Positions 36,532-49,800 of a DNA stretch of 64,000 nucleotides are shown here, piece after piece. How positions within the stretch are numbered: position 1 is the stretch's first letter; each line of letters starts with the position of its first letter. This DNA is from Ectocarpus siliculosus (taxonomy: Eukaryota > Sar > Phaeophyceae > Ectocarpales > Ectocarpaceae). The position numbers were made by a program, and so were the translations under genes. The notes beneath the pieces were generated by a model. That model saw nothing but the letters and a program-made list of their open reading frames with translations. It had not been told where the DNA came from and did not search any database. The stretch spans positions 221,902 to 285,901 of the forward strand of contig FN647962.1 of assembly GCA_000310025.1 (NCBI GenBank), read 5' to 3'.

Positions 36532-36830
36532 ATTTTTTTTTTGTCCTGGCTTCAAATCAGCGCTCACAGCACATGCGCCGTTTACTCCAACCCGTGGTCA
36601 CAGAACCGTTTCCCCCTACCCACCCCTCCTGTGGTACTATGCCTTCGAGAAGAGTGCAGCATTCTCTTCCCTCTGTGTACACACGAACTAGCGCTTTCCA
36701 ACCAGGCCAGGAACGGAAGCGAGAGAAAAAACCACTTTACAAGAAGCTCGCTTTCGCCGGGATTCGAATCCCTGACCCTGACCCTGACCACTAGAAGGTT
36801 TTCGCGGATACCAACTAGACTGCCGGGGCG
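36532..36830 (-). mobile_element. tRNA-derived SINE, copy 4 (reverse strand)
   Basis: Read on the minus strand: head GCCCCGGCAGTCTAGTTGGT, B box GGATTCGAATCCC, the common body with GTACACACAGAGGGAAGAGA, and a tail that appears on the plus strand as a T run at 36,532. A short GGTCAG hexamer array lies inside the head. It sits 0.4 kb past the CSB stop, antisense to CSB. Confidence 0.85.
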
Positions 36831-37280
36831 ACCGACTCTGGAATACCAAGTGTATGTGAGCTCGAGAGAAGATAGCTACAGTTGTAAATTTCTCACGCAA
36901 GCTATTCGATACTCCGTACATGGTCTCCACAAAATTGGTATGTTGGAAGGCAACGAATGCCGAAAGTGTTTGATCCCTCGCGCCTTGCTCCCAAGACTTC
37001 ATAACTTGGCCTCTTAGAACCAAATTTCGGGTTTACTCCTATCTAACAAAGATCTTGTGGCGGTGAGGGTTGATGGATGATGCCCCGTCCTGATCCTGAT
37101 CCGTTCGGGGGGATGACTCCTGTACCGGCTGTTGTCTCTGCAAAAACGCACAGGCGTGGTACCACGTAATAAGCCACTCCCGACCGTCCATTCAACATGT
37201 TGTTTCCGATTCATGAACGAGTCTACCACCCGACCAACGAGGGCACTTTATTTCACTCGAGAACGTCGGTGACACAACAG

Positions 37281-40200
37281 CTACTGTAACACAACGAGTA
37301 TTAGTAACATTGTGTGATATTGCCGAACCTGTTCTCGCACATTCAGCGCTTTCTTGGCATGAAAGTAGCCATGGTTAGCCTGGCGCAGCTTGCTTCGCTC
37401 TATTGCGGCTGCCTTTCGCTCGCTCCTCTCTTGTCGCAGTCTGACGAGCGCAGACGAAAATGTATATCTGGGTATGCATGTATTCAAAACGTTCGCGAAA
37501 TGCACCTATAGCAGTCCTTTGCGTAGGTGCCACTAAACGTCCGCTGGCCTCACATCACCCAACTAGGTTTTTTGGTTGTCTCAATGAGGGTTACGTCTCC
37601 TACACTGCTGTGGCACGTGATCCAAAACAGAACGACGGTGTTGCTAGAAAACCCAAAGAGGAGGCCCTCGGCTTGCCTCAGTACTAGATAGTCGCGCACT
37701 TGGGGACGTTCGGCAAAATTGGATCTATAATTTAGTGTTGATGGGGTCTGAAATGAAAGTATATATAGAAGTATACATCTTCGTGTGGGATAGTCTGCAT
37801 ACACTCTTGGTTGTTTGGAAGGGGAGGGCACACCCACGCCAGGGAATCCACACTAGACGTCCGGAGCGGAACTGGCTTCTAGTTTTATCGTTGTGAACAT
37901 GTGAGGAGCAAAACAGAACAACACCCCGCAGCCGTACTTCGACGACGAGGAAGCGGTTGAAAGAAGAAAAGCTCACCCGATTCAAAACTAAATGAAGGCA
38001 CGTTTGAGAAGGAAATTACATGTAGGAGAAGACCAAAAGCCGTCTCAGACTAGACACCAATCCGTCCAATATAGTACTAAGTAATACATCGCCGTATCCG
38101 CGATTGCGTGGTTATTATCAAACCTGCCCGCGCGGGCACGGAAAGGATCGTGTGTGGTTACCTTGACCATCTCGGCGGGTATCGATGTCACTTTCACCGT
38201 CGGTGCTCTTGCGCATATCGATCATTCCTTCGACGTATGCCAACGAGGTTAGGCGACCTCACCTATCTTTTTCTTCGGTGGTCTTGTCCGGGTTGGAGTA
38301 CGAAGAGTTGGCCGCTTTCAAGGCGCCCTGTCGCCCTCGCTCGTGTTCTTCCTCAACAATCACCTGCAGCAAATATGGTTCCAGCTCCTTGAATGGTTCC
38401 GAGTGTACTTGGGCTACAACGAAAACTTACAAGCTATTGTATGCAAAGAGCCATCACTGCAGTCGACAAACGCCTGGGCAAGCACAAGTTTCTTGTATAG
38501 ATCAATATTGAGGTTTCCCATAGAGAAAACATTCCGAAGTCGACAACATCCCTACGAAAGTGGTCGCCATGTTTGGGCACGTTTCGACAAGCAAACGAAA
38601 CTACTGGAAGCCGTTTTCGTAATCCGATAACATGTGCAGGGAGGACACTTTGAATCAGACCGAGAAGCCGGTAACAATCCATCAAGAGAATCGTAAACAA
38701 AAAGGCAGCAAATCATTGGCCAGCGATCTGATCCTCACAGCCCGGCTCTTTCGAACCAGCCTCGAGCGGCATCTAAGTTTGCCGTGGACATGGCACACAA
38801 GTCTTTCAGCCCCATTCGATATCTGTGTAATGCCAAAAGGGAAGGGGACGAAGTGACATGATTTCTTCATCTTCGAGACTTTAGTTGTGGTGTCGGGGGT
38901 CTACACGCATCTCGGTCAATCAGGGAGCTCTAAAATGCTCACCAATAAAGACAGGATTTCCCAACGTGATACGTGCTCAACCTTCGCAGTTGGTACTGAA
39001 TAAAGTAGACTAATAACACCCCCCAGACTCCGGCAACACAAGATGCAGATTTGAACAATAGTCTTAGTTATGGGGTGAGGTTACCGTAATAGTGCGTGTT
39101 ATGGCAAAGGGGTGCGATCGTGTGTATGTAAACCGTAATAGATCGTGTGTATGTAAACCCCGGTACCATGACACCGATGGGTACCATAACACCAATACTG
39201 CAATTAAACCAATACCGATACTGCAATTAAATCGTTTCGTTCTAATTTTCCAACGCAACCCCGGTGCGATGACACCGATGGGTGGGATACGGAATAACAC
39301 ACAGTGGCCCTGCTACGGTGCTGAGTGCAGGCACCCCGGTGCGATGATACTGATAGGTGCGATACTGAAGAAACCAACACAGGCGCCTCCCGGTACAGGA
39401 TCCATCTACCGAAGCACATACACAACCTCGGTAACACAAAACACTCACCTGTGTCTGCGACCTTATTAATATTTAGTTTGTCTACCTCAAGGGGCTCGGT
39501 AGTACCATTTAAGAGTTCTTCTTGTGTTCGGTCGGTTGGAGGTACGGGATGTGTGCCGTGTGCTTGCTTGGTTGAGCATTTGATTTTCCGATTACCGTAT
39601 CAAAACATTTGACCCATGTCTACACGTACACCTCGACAGTACGATATACATGAAAGGATGGGTGCCCCCATTGATACCTACCGTACCCCAGCTGTTCGTT
39701 ACATCGTACAGTTCAACGCGTGGCCTGGGAGGGTACCGGTACCTTGCGGAATACGTAACATTAGGTCCTAAGTAGTCACGAAATCAGTGATATTGCCTTC
39801 CCAAAACTGAAACTAAAAAAATACTCAAACACCAAAACACCAAAACACACCCAACACTATCTATCGCACCGGGTGCGACAACACCGATACCGGTTCGGAA
39901 ATGCAATTAAATCATGCCGTTCTTGCTTTTTGGCACACCTTATTTATTCGTGGCGTTGCTTTCTTGCGCACCTCGGTGCCATAACCCCGACGTGTGCGAA
40001 AACCACCGATGGGTGTCATAACACACACAACTACGGTATTGCCCAAAAGGTGATGACAGAACGTGATGCGGCCGTTGGCTTTGTCAGACTATAACTACAG
40101 CGTTTGGAGCATGCAATAACCATGTGATGTTATTCCTCCCTTTATTTTATTGTCGAAAGAGTTCAACCCTCCCCCAACTTGGCGACTGTCAGGTGTATGT

Positions 40201-42342
40201 GCAGCGAGTACAACAAATAGTTTGAAAGTATCGTTTCCTAACCCATGAGCTGGACCCCGGAATGTCAAAGACATTCCATAGCTACATTGATCAGGAACGG
40301 TTTGCCAGGTTTCATTGCATCATACTACTTCGAAAATAGCCTAGTTTGGTCCATTCTTGCTCAAAAGGTCCCGGATACTGTAGACAATTCGCTTGAACGG
40401 AGTAGTGAGAGAGGTCAGTGCCTCATCGCCTATATTGAGCTTACAACTTCTCGCCGCTCTTCGGAGTTGGACCCTGGGCTAAGGACAAAACTTCCTGAAG
40501 CACCTACTCTTTGTTTTTAGCCCGTATTCTTCCTGACTCCTATCTTATGCTCTGTTTTGTCTTTTTGCCGGGTTCGATCGCCCCCCGGTTTGTCTTGCGT
40601 GACCTGCTATCGCGTCTGGTTGGGGATATTATGCATCTATTATTTTTTCCATTTGGTTTCTACAAGTTTAAGTGTGTGTGCCCTTTTTGCGGTAGTTGTC
40701 GGGAGATTTGATGCGTGGATTCAAGCAAGGGAGAAAAGGGGGAAATTTGAAACGAAGAGCGGGGAAACAGGGCATCGCACCACAGTTTAGGGGGCGTAGG
40801 GTTAGCTCGAGGCTGGGGGCATCAAAGGAGCATCGACAAGAGGAGAGAAAGAACGGTAGGACTTTAGAATTGTGTGGGCGAATGCAAAGGTCTATGCGGA
40901 TTCGTCACGCAGGCATCATCTGATATCCACTCCGAATCCTATACATGTTATAGGGAAGACTAGTTCGGGGAAGAGGGATGCAAGAGGGGCAGCTGGACGA
41001 ATATCGTGTTAACAAAGGCAAAGAGACTTATTTGTTTTTCCTTGCTGTTGGACTTGCAGGGTACAGTTTTCAATAACACTTTGTTCCTGAGACAACCACC
41101 ACAGAAAACGTCACGTTCTATGCCTGCCTTGACCACCGAAGCAGTCAGAAACTACACCACCAAAGCCCCAGGTCAGTACGGCAGTGCTACGCGCGGGGGT
41201 TGGGACCCACGTTATTATTGTGTCTAGTCTACAATACAAGTAAGTCTGTCTATCTGAAATACAGATCATCAGCTATGCGTCCTCGCCTACTACATAGAGC
41301 CTACAACAGTGTAGATACTGCTGTAACGTCAAACACATGCCTCCATCTTACCTTTTGAGCAAGATCCCAAAGTTGGTTTACGGTGTACACATATTATGCA
41401 TGCAGTAGATCTAATTACAGTACGTTCATCACCAAACAAATTTGCGAGGTTGCGTTTTTCGTTCTCCTTTACTATAACTTTTCGGGGGGGGTCCCACGGC
41501 TCAGGGCGGTCAGACGCCACGTACCCCTCCTGCACTTCCCCGTTGTTGTTGTTGTTGCTGGTGTTGCTGTTTGTTGTTCTCAGAGAAAGAAATCGTGCCG
41601 GGTCGCTGCTCAGTAGGCTAGAGAGTAAATACTGGTTCACGGTGCGGGCGCCTTCCGTTGGGGTCACAGGCAAACTACCCGAAAGGAGATGATGTCAAGT
41701 CCAGTCGACAATACTTACCACATAGAAGACGGGGAAGTATAGACCCCCAAGGTCTACGTTTTACATTGAGCACCGACTCTTCCACCCCCCAGCACCACGC
41801 TGCTGCAGCGAGCGCATTACTATTACTTGCTTGGCACTTATGCCTATTTACAGACTGCTGTCGTTGCTCTGTGATACCTCTCCATGTGTCTCGCTCATTC
41901 TGCGTACGCATCGAAACTATCATACATACCGAAACTTGTTTCGGCGATCTCAATGTCGCGACTTCGAACCATTCGCCACCCCCTGCCGCGCGGGATGGCA
42001 AACGTGTGTGTGTGCGTGTATCTTGGCGCTTGTGACTCTCTGTGTTCCTGAAATGTCGTTTACTGTTGTTGGCGGTGGCACGAGGTATGCCAAACACTGA
42101 ACCAGTAATGTTTTACCTACAGCTTCGTACACACATACCGCTGCCTGCTGCCTGCTGTAAATTTAGCTCCGTCTTGCTCCCGCTCGCACCTGAACAATTC
42201 GTTGCAAAAGCGTGGAATGGTTCACGTGTGGCATATCTTCGAGCAGCCCCCGCGTTTCTGCCTCCTGTCTCAGCTCGAACGTTGTCATTGAACCAAGTTT
42301 GTCCACCGTAAGATAATTTGTCCTCGTGCAGGTGCTAGCCAT
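37281..42342 (-). CDS. Unrecognised protein, 5 exons, about 244 aa
   Basis: Found by chaining minus-strand splice sites whose phases agree: 42342-42190, 41753-41719 (35 bp), 41674-41433, 38407-38263, 37440-37281 (reading through to the stop; a donor at 37,328 could instead lead to a further exon). The sum is 735 bp, a whole number of codons. The ATG at 42,342 opens MASTCTRTNYLTVDKLG. Residues about 18-50 (SMTTFELRQEAETRGLLED...TLLQRIVQ) resemble a SAP-like helix pair or a similar N-terminal helical module. A Ser/Asn-rich linker follows, then WDPPRKVIVKENEKRNLANL, an acidic HSEPFKELEPYLLQVIVEEE stretch and a basic RSERKAAAIERSKLRQ helix. I know no family with this order. Charged helices and well-formed splice sites argue for a real gene; function is unknown. 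The 3.0 kb third intron holds a degenerate repeat. Confidence 0.55.
39110..40030. repeat. Degenerate CCCGGTGCGATGACACCGATGGG repeats
   Basis: Six or so imperfect copies of a segment like CCGGTGCGATGACACCGATG are scattered over 0.9 kb, several followed by ATACCGATACTGCAATTAAA-type sequence. A 22-bp unit with GATCGTGTGTATGTAAACC is also directly repeated at about 39,115-39,161. The family lies within an intron of the minus-strand gene. Confidence 0.65.
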
Positions 42343-43822
42343 GCTACTGATGGTGCTCAGGATACTGTAGCCAGCAGAGAGGAGCAAAGAGACAAAGAGT
42401 GCTATCGAGTTGTCGAGTTGACGAGCTGTCCAACGTGCAGTAGGAGTGTCGGGAGTGTCGACGAAAAAAAACGCTCGAACTGTAACATGCCTCAGCTGCG
42501 AAACCCTAATCTACCCAATCTACGTAGACACCGTAGACGGGCCAGCTACAGCAGCAAGCAGTGTCAGAGAAGAAGCAGTAGTTGGAGAAGCTTGCAGCCT
42601 TGTTCATAGAGCAACTGCACAGAGAGGGAAAACTTCCCGCTGCGATGCCTTTATTTCCTATTATTGCTGACGACACTGCATCCAAGGAAGAAGAAGTGGT
42701 GCCTGCCAAGGATAAGACAGCAGAAAGTGAGCGTGTTGCTGTTTCAGAAATGTTTTACTGCTGTATGAGAAGTGCAGTGTTGCTCTGCCAGTACATGCAA
42801 ACTTTCAATCACGTCTCTCGTCGCTTTTGGCGGATGTCCAGTTGTTAGCCTTTGGGATGAAAATCGGTGCAGTCACACAAAAGTAGGGGATGCATTCGCG
42901 CGATACAGCAGTACAATACAAGTAGTATACCCAAACAAGATGATGGTGTGCAACATGGTTGGGTACCAACGCCTGCCTGTTGGTGTTTGAAGGATGACAC
43001 TTCGTGCTGTTTGTTAGCATCGCAGTGACCCACCGGCGTTTTACTTGTACGGATACGAAATACGTACTGCTGCGGAGGCTACTCCTACAACTGCTTGTTG
43101 TACGTAATGCCGTTTGTTTATTGCAATGTAGCTGCCGTTGGCAATGTTTTTTTGTTTTTGCTGTGATGGTGCTCCGCATGACTGCTGTTCGCACTGCCGA
43201 GAGGAAGTATTTCTGCAGTTCCCTTCACCAGCATCGGGTTAAATCAATTTTATCACACAGGAGCATTGGACGTGGCATCATGCGCCCCACCGGGTGCAAA
43301 TGGTGTCCATCTGCCTAATATAGTTTGGCGCAAGAAGCTGTGACCTTGTGACGGTATCTTCCATACCGCGGGGCTGATAGTCGTACATCCCCGTCTTGGA
43401 CAACGATCGCCAAACACCCGAACAGACAGCAGTGCGATGTCGTGTCATTGACTCGCAATGTTCGTGACGCAAAGCAAGCCACAGCCCGGATCTGGAGCCA
43501 AATCATACTTCGAAGTAGCTTCACGGGGAAAATATCATGTCATCCCCGGGCCCTTTTTTTTTTTTTTGCAATTACCCCATCCTGACACTATTGCAGACCA
43601 CACTTCAGGGATCTACTGGTTGACATCGGCCTTATTTGGCCCTCTTTGACAGTATTTAGAAATGGACTCATGTTTCCGCGTTTTCCAAACGGGCTGATAT
43701 GTCGGTACAGAGGAAGTACCTGGTACAGCCGAACGAATTTTGAGCTTGCTGGTGTGGAATCCCATGTGACCCGCGGCAGTTCGATTCCTTCATACTTTGT
43801 CAGGGTCGCCCCGTTGACATGA
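42343..43822. other. Intergenic stretch between the unrecognised gene and NRDE2
   Basis: No gene is supported. A plus-strand frame near 42,418-42,510 contains CPTC and, one frame over past an A8 run, CLSC, but no partner exons could be joined. A missing first exon of NRDE2 could lie here. Confidence 0.4.
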
Positions 43823-46800
43823 ATGAGCCTCTGCTGTTACTTTTCACTACTGTTAGGTTTTTTGCACGTAGGACAAAGCTATGGCGCTGCGCGGCAACAG
43901 GCCGATGATTCCCGTGAGAAAGAGGCGAGCAGCAACAGGGGCAAAGAGACAAGCAACAGGAGATGCAAGGCTGCGGACTTTTTCGATGGGGATGGTGGTG
44001 GCGATGACGGGGATGAAGCGGCGACGCTCGCAAGCAAGCAGCAGTTGGACGAGCATCATAGCACTAAGCATCGGCGGCATCGTGAGCCCAAAACGAGGAG
44101 CAGCAGCAAGCTTTCCAAAAAGAAATCTGGGAAGTCGCGAAAACGAAGCCGTCATGAGCGATCCAGGTGATGAGATAGGAAGGATCTGATGTAAAGAAAG
44201 GCGGTGGGTGTAGATGCTGCGCTCTATGTCTTCATCGTCCGGCAATGATTTGCGTTGGTGGAGGAGTAACAGGGGCATACCATTCCACTCTCTTCTGTAC
44301 TACCACGCGTCGTTAGCAGGAGCGAAGACAGCACGGACGACGATTCCTCACGCCAGCTAAGGTCGAAGTCAGCAGATTCGCGTAGCCAGAAGCTATTCAT
44401 CGAGGACAGGTACTTCTTGTTGTGCATGATGCCATATGAAAGGCATGATTTTCTCACTCTCACGGGCCGATGACCAAGCTCATTTCCTGGTACCATGTTG
44501 CAGTGTAGAGAGGGTGGCTGTGGGAAAGATGTCATCGAGGTCTTTCCAAAAACGTTGAACAAGTTGTGCCACTTTGGGAGATCAGCCGTCGGCGTGTGTT
44601 GTTACACGGATACGAATCGTTTTGGTTCGCCCCGTTTTTAAACGGACTACTTTTCTCTGCTTCAGCTTTTCCAAACTCCAAGAAAATGAACAATCGATGC
44701 TGGCTCCGAAAAAAATGGAACCTTGGAATCTGGAAGCTAGCTCCAAGATTATGTAGCGGTAACTTTCTATTTAACTTGGTGGGATAAGATGATACGAAGT
44801 ATTGGAAATTCAGAACTCTGGACATTTAGAAGCAACACGTGACCCGTTTGAAACGGCCCAAACTGACACAAAACGAAGCAAAGCTAATTTGTATTTGCTC
44901 TTCTATGAGCGTCCTCTGCTGAGGGCAACCGTGTCAGAAGGCACTCTATTCTTTGCAGGGACGTTCCATCTACCCTGCGGAGATCAAATAGGTGGTCAGC
45001 CTTTAGCGTAGGACCCTTATTGTCCTTTTCAGTGTTTATGTGTCTAAACATATATTACACCTAGTTTTAGGCTGTGTCTTAACGGCGCAGTCGAATCTTG
45101 ACCCATTTGGGCCTAGGTTCCGTTTCGACGTAGATTTTTTTTTCCACCCCGGAAAGAAAGAGACAGAATTGTAGCAAAAGAGACGAAGTGTGCTTCTGTG
45201 AGCGCAACAGCTATCTCCACCTTTAGGCCCTGCGGGCAGCCCGCGACAAGGGTTGTTGTTGTTGTTGTCTTCACATTAAAAACCGTTCCGATCTCTCTCT
45301 ACCCAGTATCTTCATATGTCCGTACTGATCCAACGCTTGACGCGGTCGATTCCCGTGGTCACAGGCCAACTTACCTAAAAAGGTACACTCAAATAAACTG
45401 GCCCCCGAGGGGTCCGCAAGTCAAAAGAGATCAACGACAGATATTCTGGAGTCCTACGCTCCCTCTGCGCGCTATGCGAGGTAATAAGGGTGGTGGCCAC
45501 AGATTCATGGAAGGGTTGATGGGTGGTCGCGCTGCGGCGGGTAGCCTTGTAGACCTTGAAATGATCAGTCGTCTAGCTGCCTCAACTACATCATTTTTTG
45601 CATATTCAAAAGATCATTGAAATGATCAGTCAGAGGGCTTCAAGGCCCATAGCTGGTATTTGCACCTCTCTGTACTTCTCTGCTCCCCCCTGATGCGAGC
45701 CCTGCTGCTCACTAGAGCCCCTGTTTTTTCCCCACAAACACACCAGCACACCAGCACACACCTACCTAGCGGCTTCCAGGTTTGGGCGAAGGCATGTGTG
45801 GAGCCATGATGTGTATGTACGTGGTCTATACTGTTTTGTTTGACTCGTGTACACTGCTGTAGTGTAGCTGCTGACACGATGACTGCTGGATCTTGGGAAC
45901 ATGCGATTATTGTCGAAAGATTGATGTAGCATACACGATATCCTGGCTTCGGCTGGGCTTGAAATACCCCTTTTGCAGCCCTCCGCTCTTTAGATCAATG
46001 GCTGCCTAGGTTCGGGCGAGGGTATGTTTGGTGCAGTGATATGTGTCTCTGTGAAATATCTTCGAGAGAGGTCAACGTCAGCATTCGCATTTAGCGCATG
46101 GCGCATGTTTTTTTCATGTTTTGGCCCGCTTCCGGACACGTAGGTTTTACCCACTGGCACTGACGTCTTCTCAGTGGTCAGCCGGTTAGCGCGGTCGATG
46201 AAAATAATAAAGACACAACTACCTTATGAACTTCCCAACACCCGGCGTGGAGGGCTACAGGGCAGCAACTCCACGGCTTGCTATCACACCAGCATTTGCA
46301 GATTATTAACCAATGATCAGTCAGTACGCCTGAAGGCCCAAAAGGGTTGACAGCACTTTCAGATTGAGTTTTAAGGCCGAAAACTTCAAATATCGCAAAT
46401 TTTGATTGGGTACGGATACTCCCCACCCTTCCTTACATCTTAAGACGGGATGCTCTAGCGCAAACCCAGAATATGTAGAAACAGAATCAATTCCGACTGT
46501 GGGTGAAAGGAAGCAAAGCTGGCATAAACGTGGTCTGCCCGCATGCACAATGCGTGCCCATGTGCCCCACTCAAACACAAACACCAATCCATCATCGCAC
46601 ACCGTTGAAGAGAGAGCACATAGAGACCACCAAGGGTATCTGTACATCGTTGCACATGCCTGTTGTTAATGGCGTTGAGAATATACAACGTGTGTCTTCC
46701 CTGGTGTGTACGTGGTGCACCCGCGTGTTGTTGAAGCTCATGTGCACAGACCAAGTGGCGGCTTTCGGTCCGAAGTGGCTCGATACAACAAAAATACTCC

Positions 46801-49800
46801 ACTTTCCCAGACACTGTGAGCAGCCACGCCCCATGTTCGCGTTCGTTGTGTGCGGCACGAGCAGGTACCTCGCACCAAAAATGTGTATCGACTTGTTGCA
46901 CCGCGTATGCATACGTGTGAGAGTATCGTTGCATCTTTTCCTCTCTCCCATGAAGCCGAATGTGGACGTTTGAATGCAGATTCGGACATATCCGAATCTT
47001 CTTAGGGTGAAATCCGTTTCGTGAATTTTATAGACACTACCTGAACACTTGACCGAATCATGCCACTACTTTTTACACGCCCAACTTCGCTTGTTCGCAG
47101 ACGAGGAGATCCGGATAATTTGTCGTTTGGCAAATTCTACCGGCTCGACGTGCCTCTGTATGACGGCATGAACGACGCTGCGGGGTGAGACCTTGCACTT
47201 GTAGACATGCTGTCGCTACCATTGTAGGAGTTGACAATCCTGGCGTGTGGAAGACGAATTGGTTGTTGTCGTGTGTGCACCCTCCACCCTCCCGATCATC
47301 AACCCGGCGATAGTTGAGTCACGATATTCGTGCTGCAGGCAGGTGAGTATAGTAAAAAAAAGCACATCCTCGCCCTGCGGCTTGAAGACTTCTGTCGACC
47401 GTTCCTGCGAAGACTTACCCTGTTCACCTGTAGCTCACGCAATGTTTCAAGCTTGGGTATAAACTTCACGCCGCGCCGTTCGGCGTAAATCCCTCAGGAG
47501 CAGAAAATCGCGAAGGAAAGTTGCAAGGTACTTCGGTAGCCATGTCCGGGGTGCCAGCGCCATTGATCACCAACGCCTGCAACTCTGGAAAGGCGACAAA
47601 CGCAGGGATCACACCCTGGCTTGGACTCATGCCGTATCTTCTCGCGCTTTTTCTGGAGACGGTACGGCGCCCACAGTTGGCGGGATGGAGTACATTAAAC
47701 AGAGGGTGAGCACCGACTTTCTGCCTGTAACCCCTGTCGTGGCGCCCGTGGATGAACACGCTACGAACGGCACGACTGCCGAGCAACACGGCGTGCAGAC
47801 GGAAAGTCTTGAACAGTGGGTGGCACGAAAGACCAAGGAGTTCAACCTGGCGACACGAGAACGACCGGAATCGGACGACATCTGGCTGCAGTACGCGGAT
47901 TATCAGGAAGACGCCGTTCGGGCTCTGCACGGTGAGAAAGAGGCTGCGGCCACAGCCGTTCTCTTCGTGAAGGTAGGCGAGAGCCCAACCCATCTTCGTT
48001 TGACGCTCTGGAGTTAAAGGGGTTCAGTGTTAATACACGCCTTGTTTCGTCGACTGTGTGCAGGTGGTCACACCTTGCAGCCCCCTACAGCTGCTATTGT
48101 GCGGATGATCCTCGAAAAGCGAGCCTCCGTCCTGGAGGGAGCGCTACGACAGAATCCGTTCAGCGTCAGGCTACGGATACCACAGCTACATTTGGCGGCA
48201 CAGATGCAGGAGCACGTTGTTGTAGACTCACTCTGGAGGGCAGCCATCGAAAAGTGAGCTTTTGTCGAGGCGAGAGTGCCTCACGCGAAGCCTTGGCGCC
48301 TTTGCATGGACATCCAGGCAACCGGACGAATGAGCGTTCCCACTTTTTCCGGAGTGATCAAACTTTTGCTAATCGTTCCTTGGCGTCGTTTGCTGTTGTT
48401 CGCGCACGTCTTCTGACCCTCAGGAGCAGCCAATCTTGCACATTATGGCTTCGTTACCTGCAGTTCAAGGCATCCCACTTCGCTTCCTTTTCGGTTACCA
48501 GCCAGCGCTCTTTCTACGCCCGCTGCGTTCGAGCTCTAGAATCGAAGCGAGAAGAGGCAATGAGGGCTCATGAACAGGACCGGAGAGCCAAGGGAGTGTT
48601 TATCATGGTCAGTTCGGTGTGATTGTGGTCGTTCGAAGGCCACGGTGCTGTCGTGGTGTTGAACTGCGTTCTTGAGTAAAGGCCTATGTCGGTGTACGTC
48701 ACGATATTGTCCATCGCTTCATTCTAACCGGCATTCTTTCTTGCTTCTTCTGCGCGCTTCTCAGGCGAATAAGTCGATGCTAGAGGGGGAGAGTAAGGAG
48801 ACGGCTGCCGCAGAGAGAAACTTGTTGGATGCGCTCTGGAACTACTGCGTCTTTGAAAGAGCCAGCGGGTGCGTATTATCGTACTTGTATTGCCCTTCGA
48901 GAACGTCTATCACCGTTAGATCGTCCCCCTACCCCTAGAATACCGCTGGTGCCCAAAACTTTGAGGACGGTAATCAACTAGTTTTTGTGTCGTTCTCGCC
49001 GCTGTACCTCTGAGTTCGCCCCGGGGTGTTGTTTTGGCCGCCGACGGCACAACGAACCGGTCACAGAAGACCCAAGGTTTGCATGCTGGCAACGTTGTTG
49101 TCGTCGTCGTCGTCGCCGTGGCCGTCGGTGTTGTCACCGACATCGTGGGTTTCAGCGCGATAGTTGAGCGGTAAAGTGTGTGTTCGTGGTTGTGTTCGGG
49201 GGATGCTCCCAACAGCAATGAAGAGACCACCACCTCGAGGCGAGCTATGTTTGTTTTGGTTTGATTTTTTTTAGCCCCCGCACCTCTGGGGACATTCCAA
49301 ACCGTTTTTTCACCCAATAATGTGTACCACAGTGTGCTGTCCGACGTTGACGCTCCAGCTACATGGTAGTTGCGTTTAGGGGGTTCCCTGCAGATGACGG
49401 TTCGTGTGGGTAGTGGATTCATACGATGCGTTCTTCGGGTACACGATTGGAGCAGCCGTTGATATCTCATATCACCCACCTCCGCGTGTGCAGGTACCAT
49501 GAGCGTGCTTTGGGTGTTCTCCAAGCTATGGTCGAGTTGAACACGGCGTCAGCCACGCTTTCCCTAGACACATTCGTTTCGTTCTGGGACAGCGAAGCTC
49601 CGAGGATTGGTGATGTGCACCCTACTCAAGCGGGTATGACGCGGTGGCTCGAAATGGCAGGCACGGCTAGCTCAAAGCCGTCTGGATCGGCGCTTCAAAC
49701 GGGGCAGCAAAAGACTGTGAGACTATTGTGGGAATATGACATGGGAGGGTTAGCTGCTGCGAATACGTACAGCACGTAGCTTCGTGCGCTTAATGTTTTT

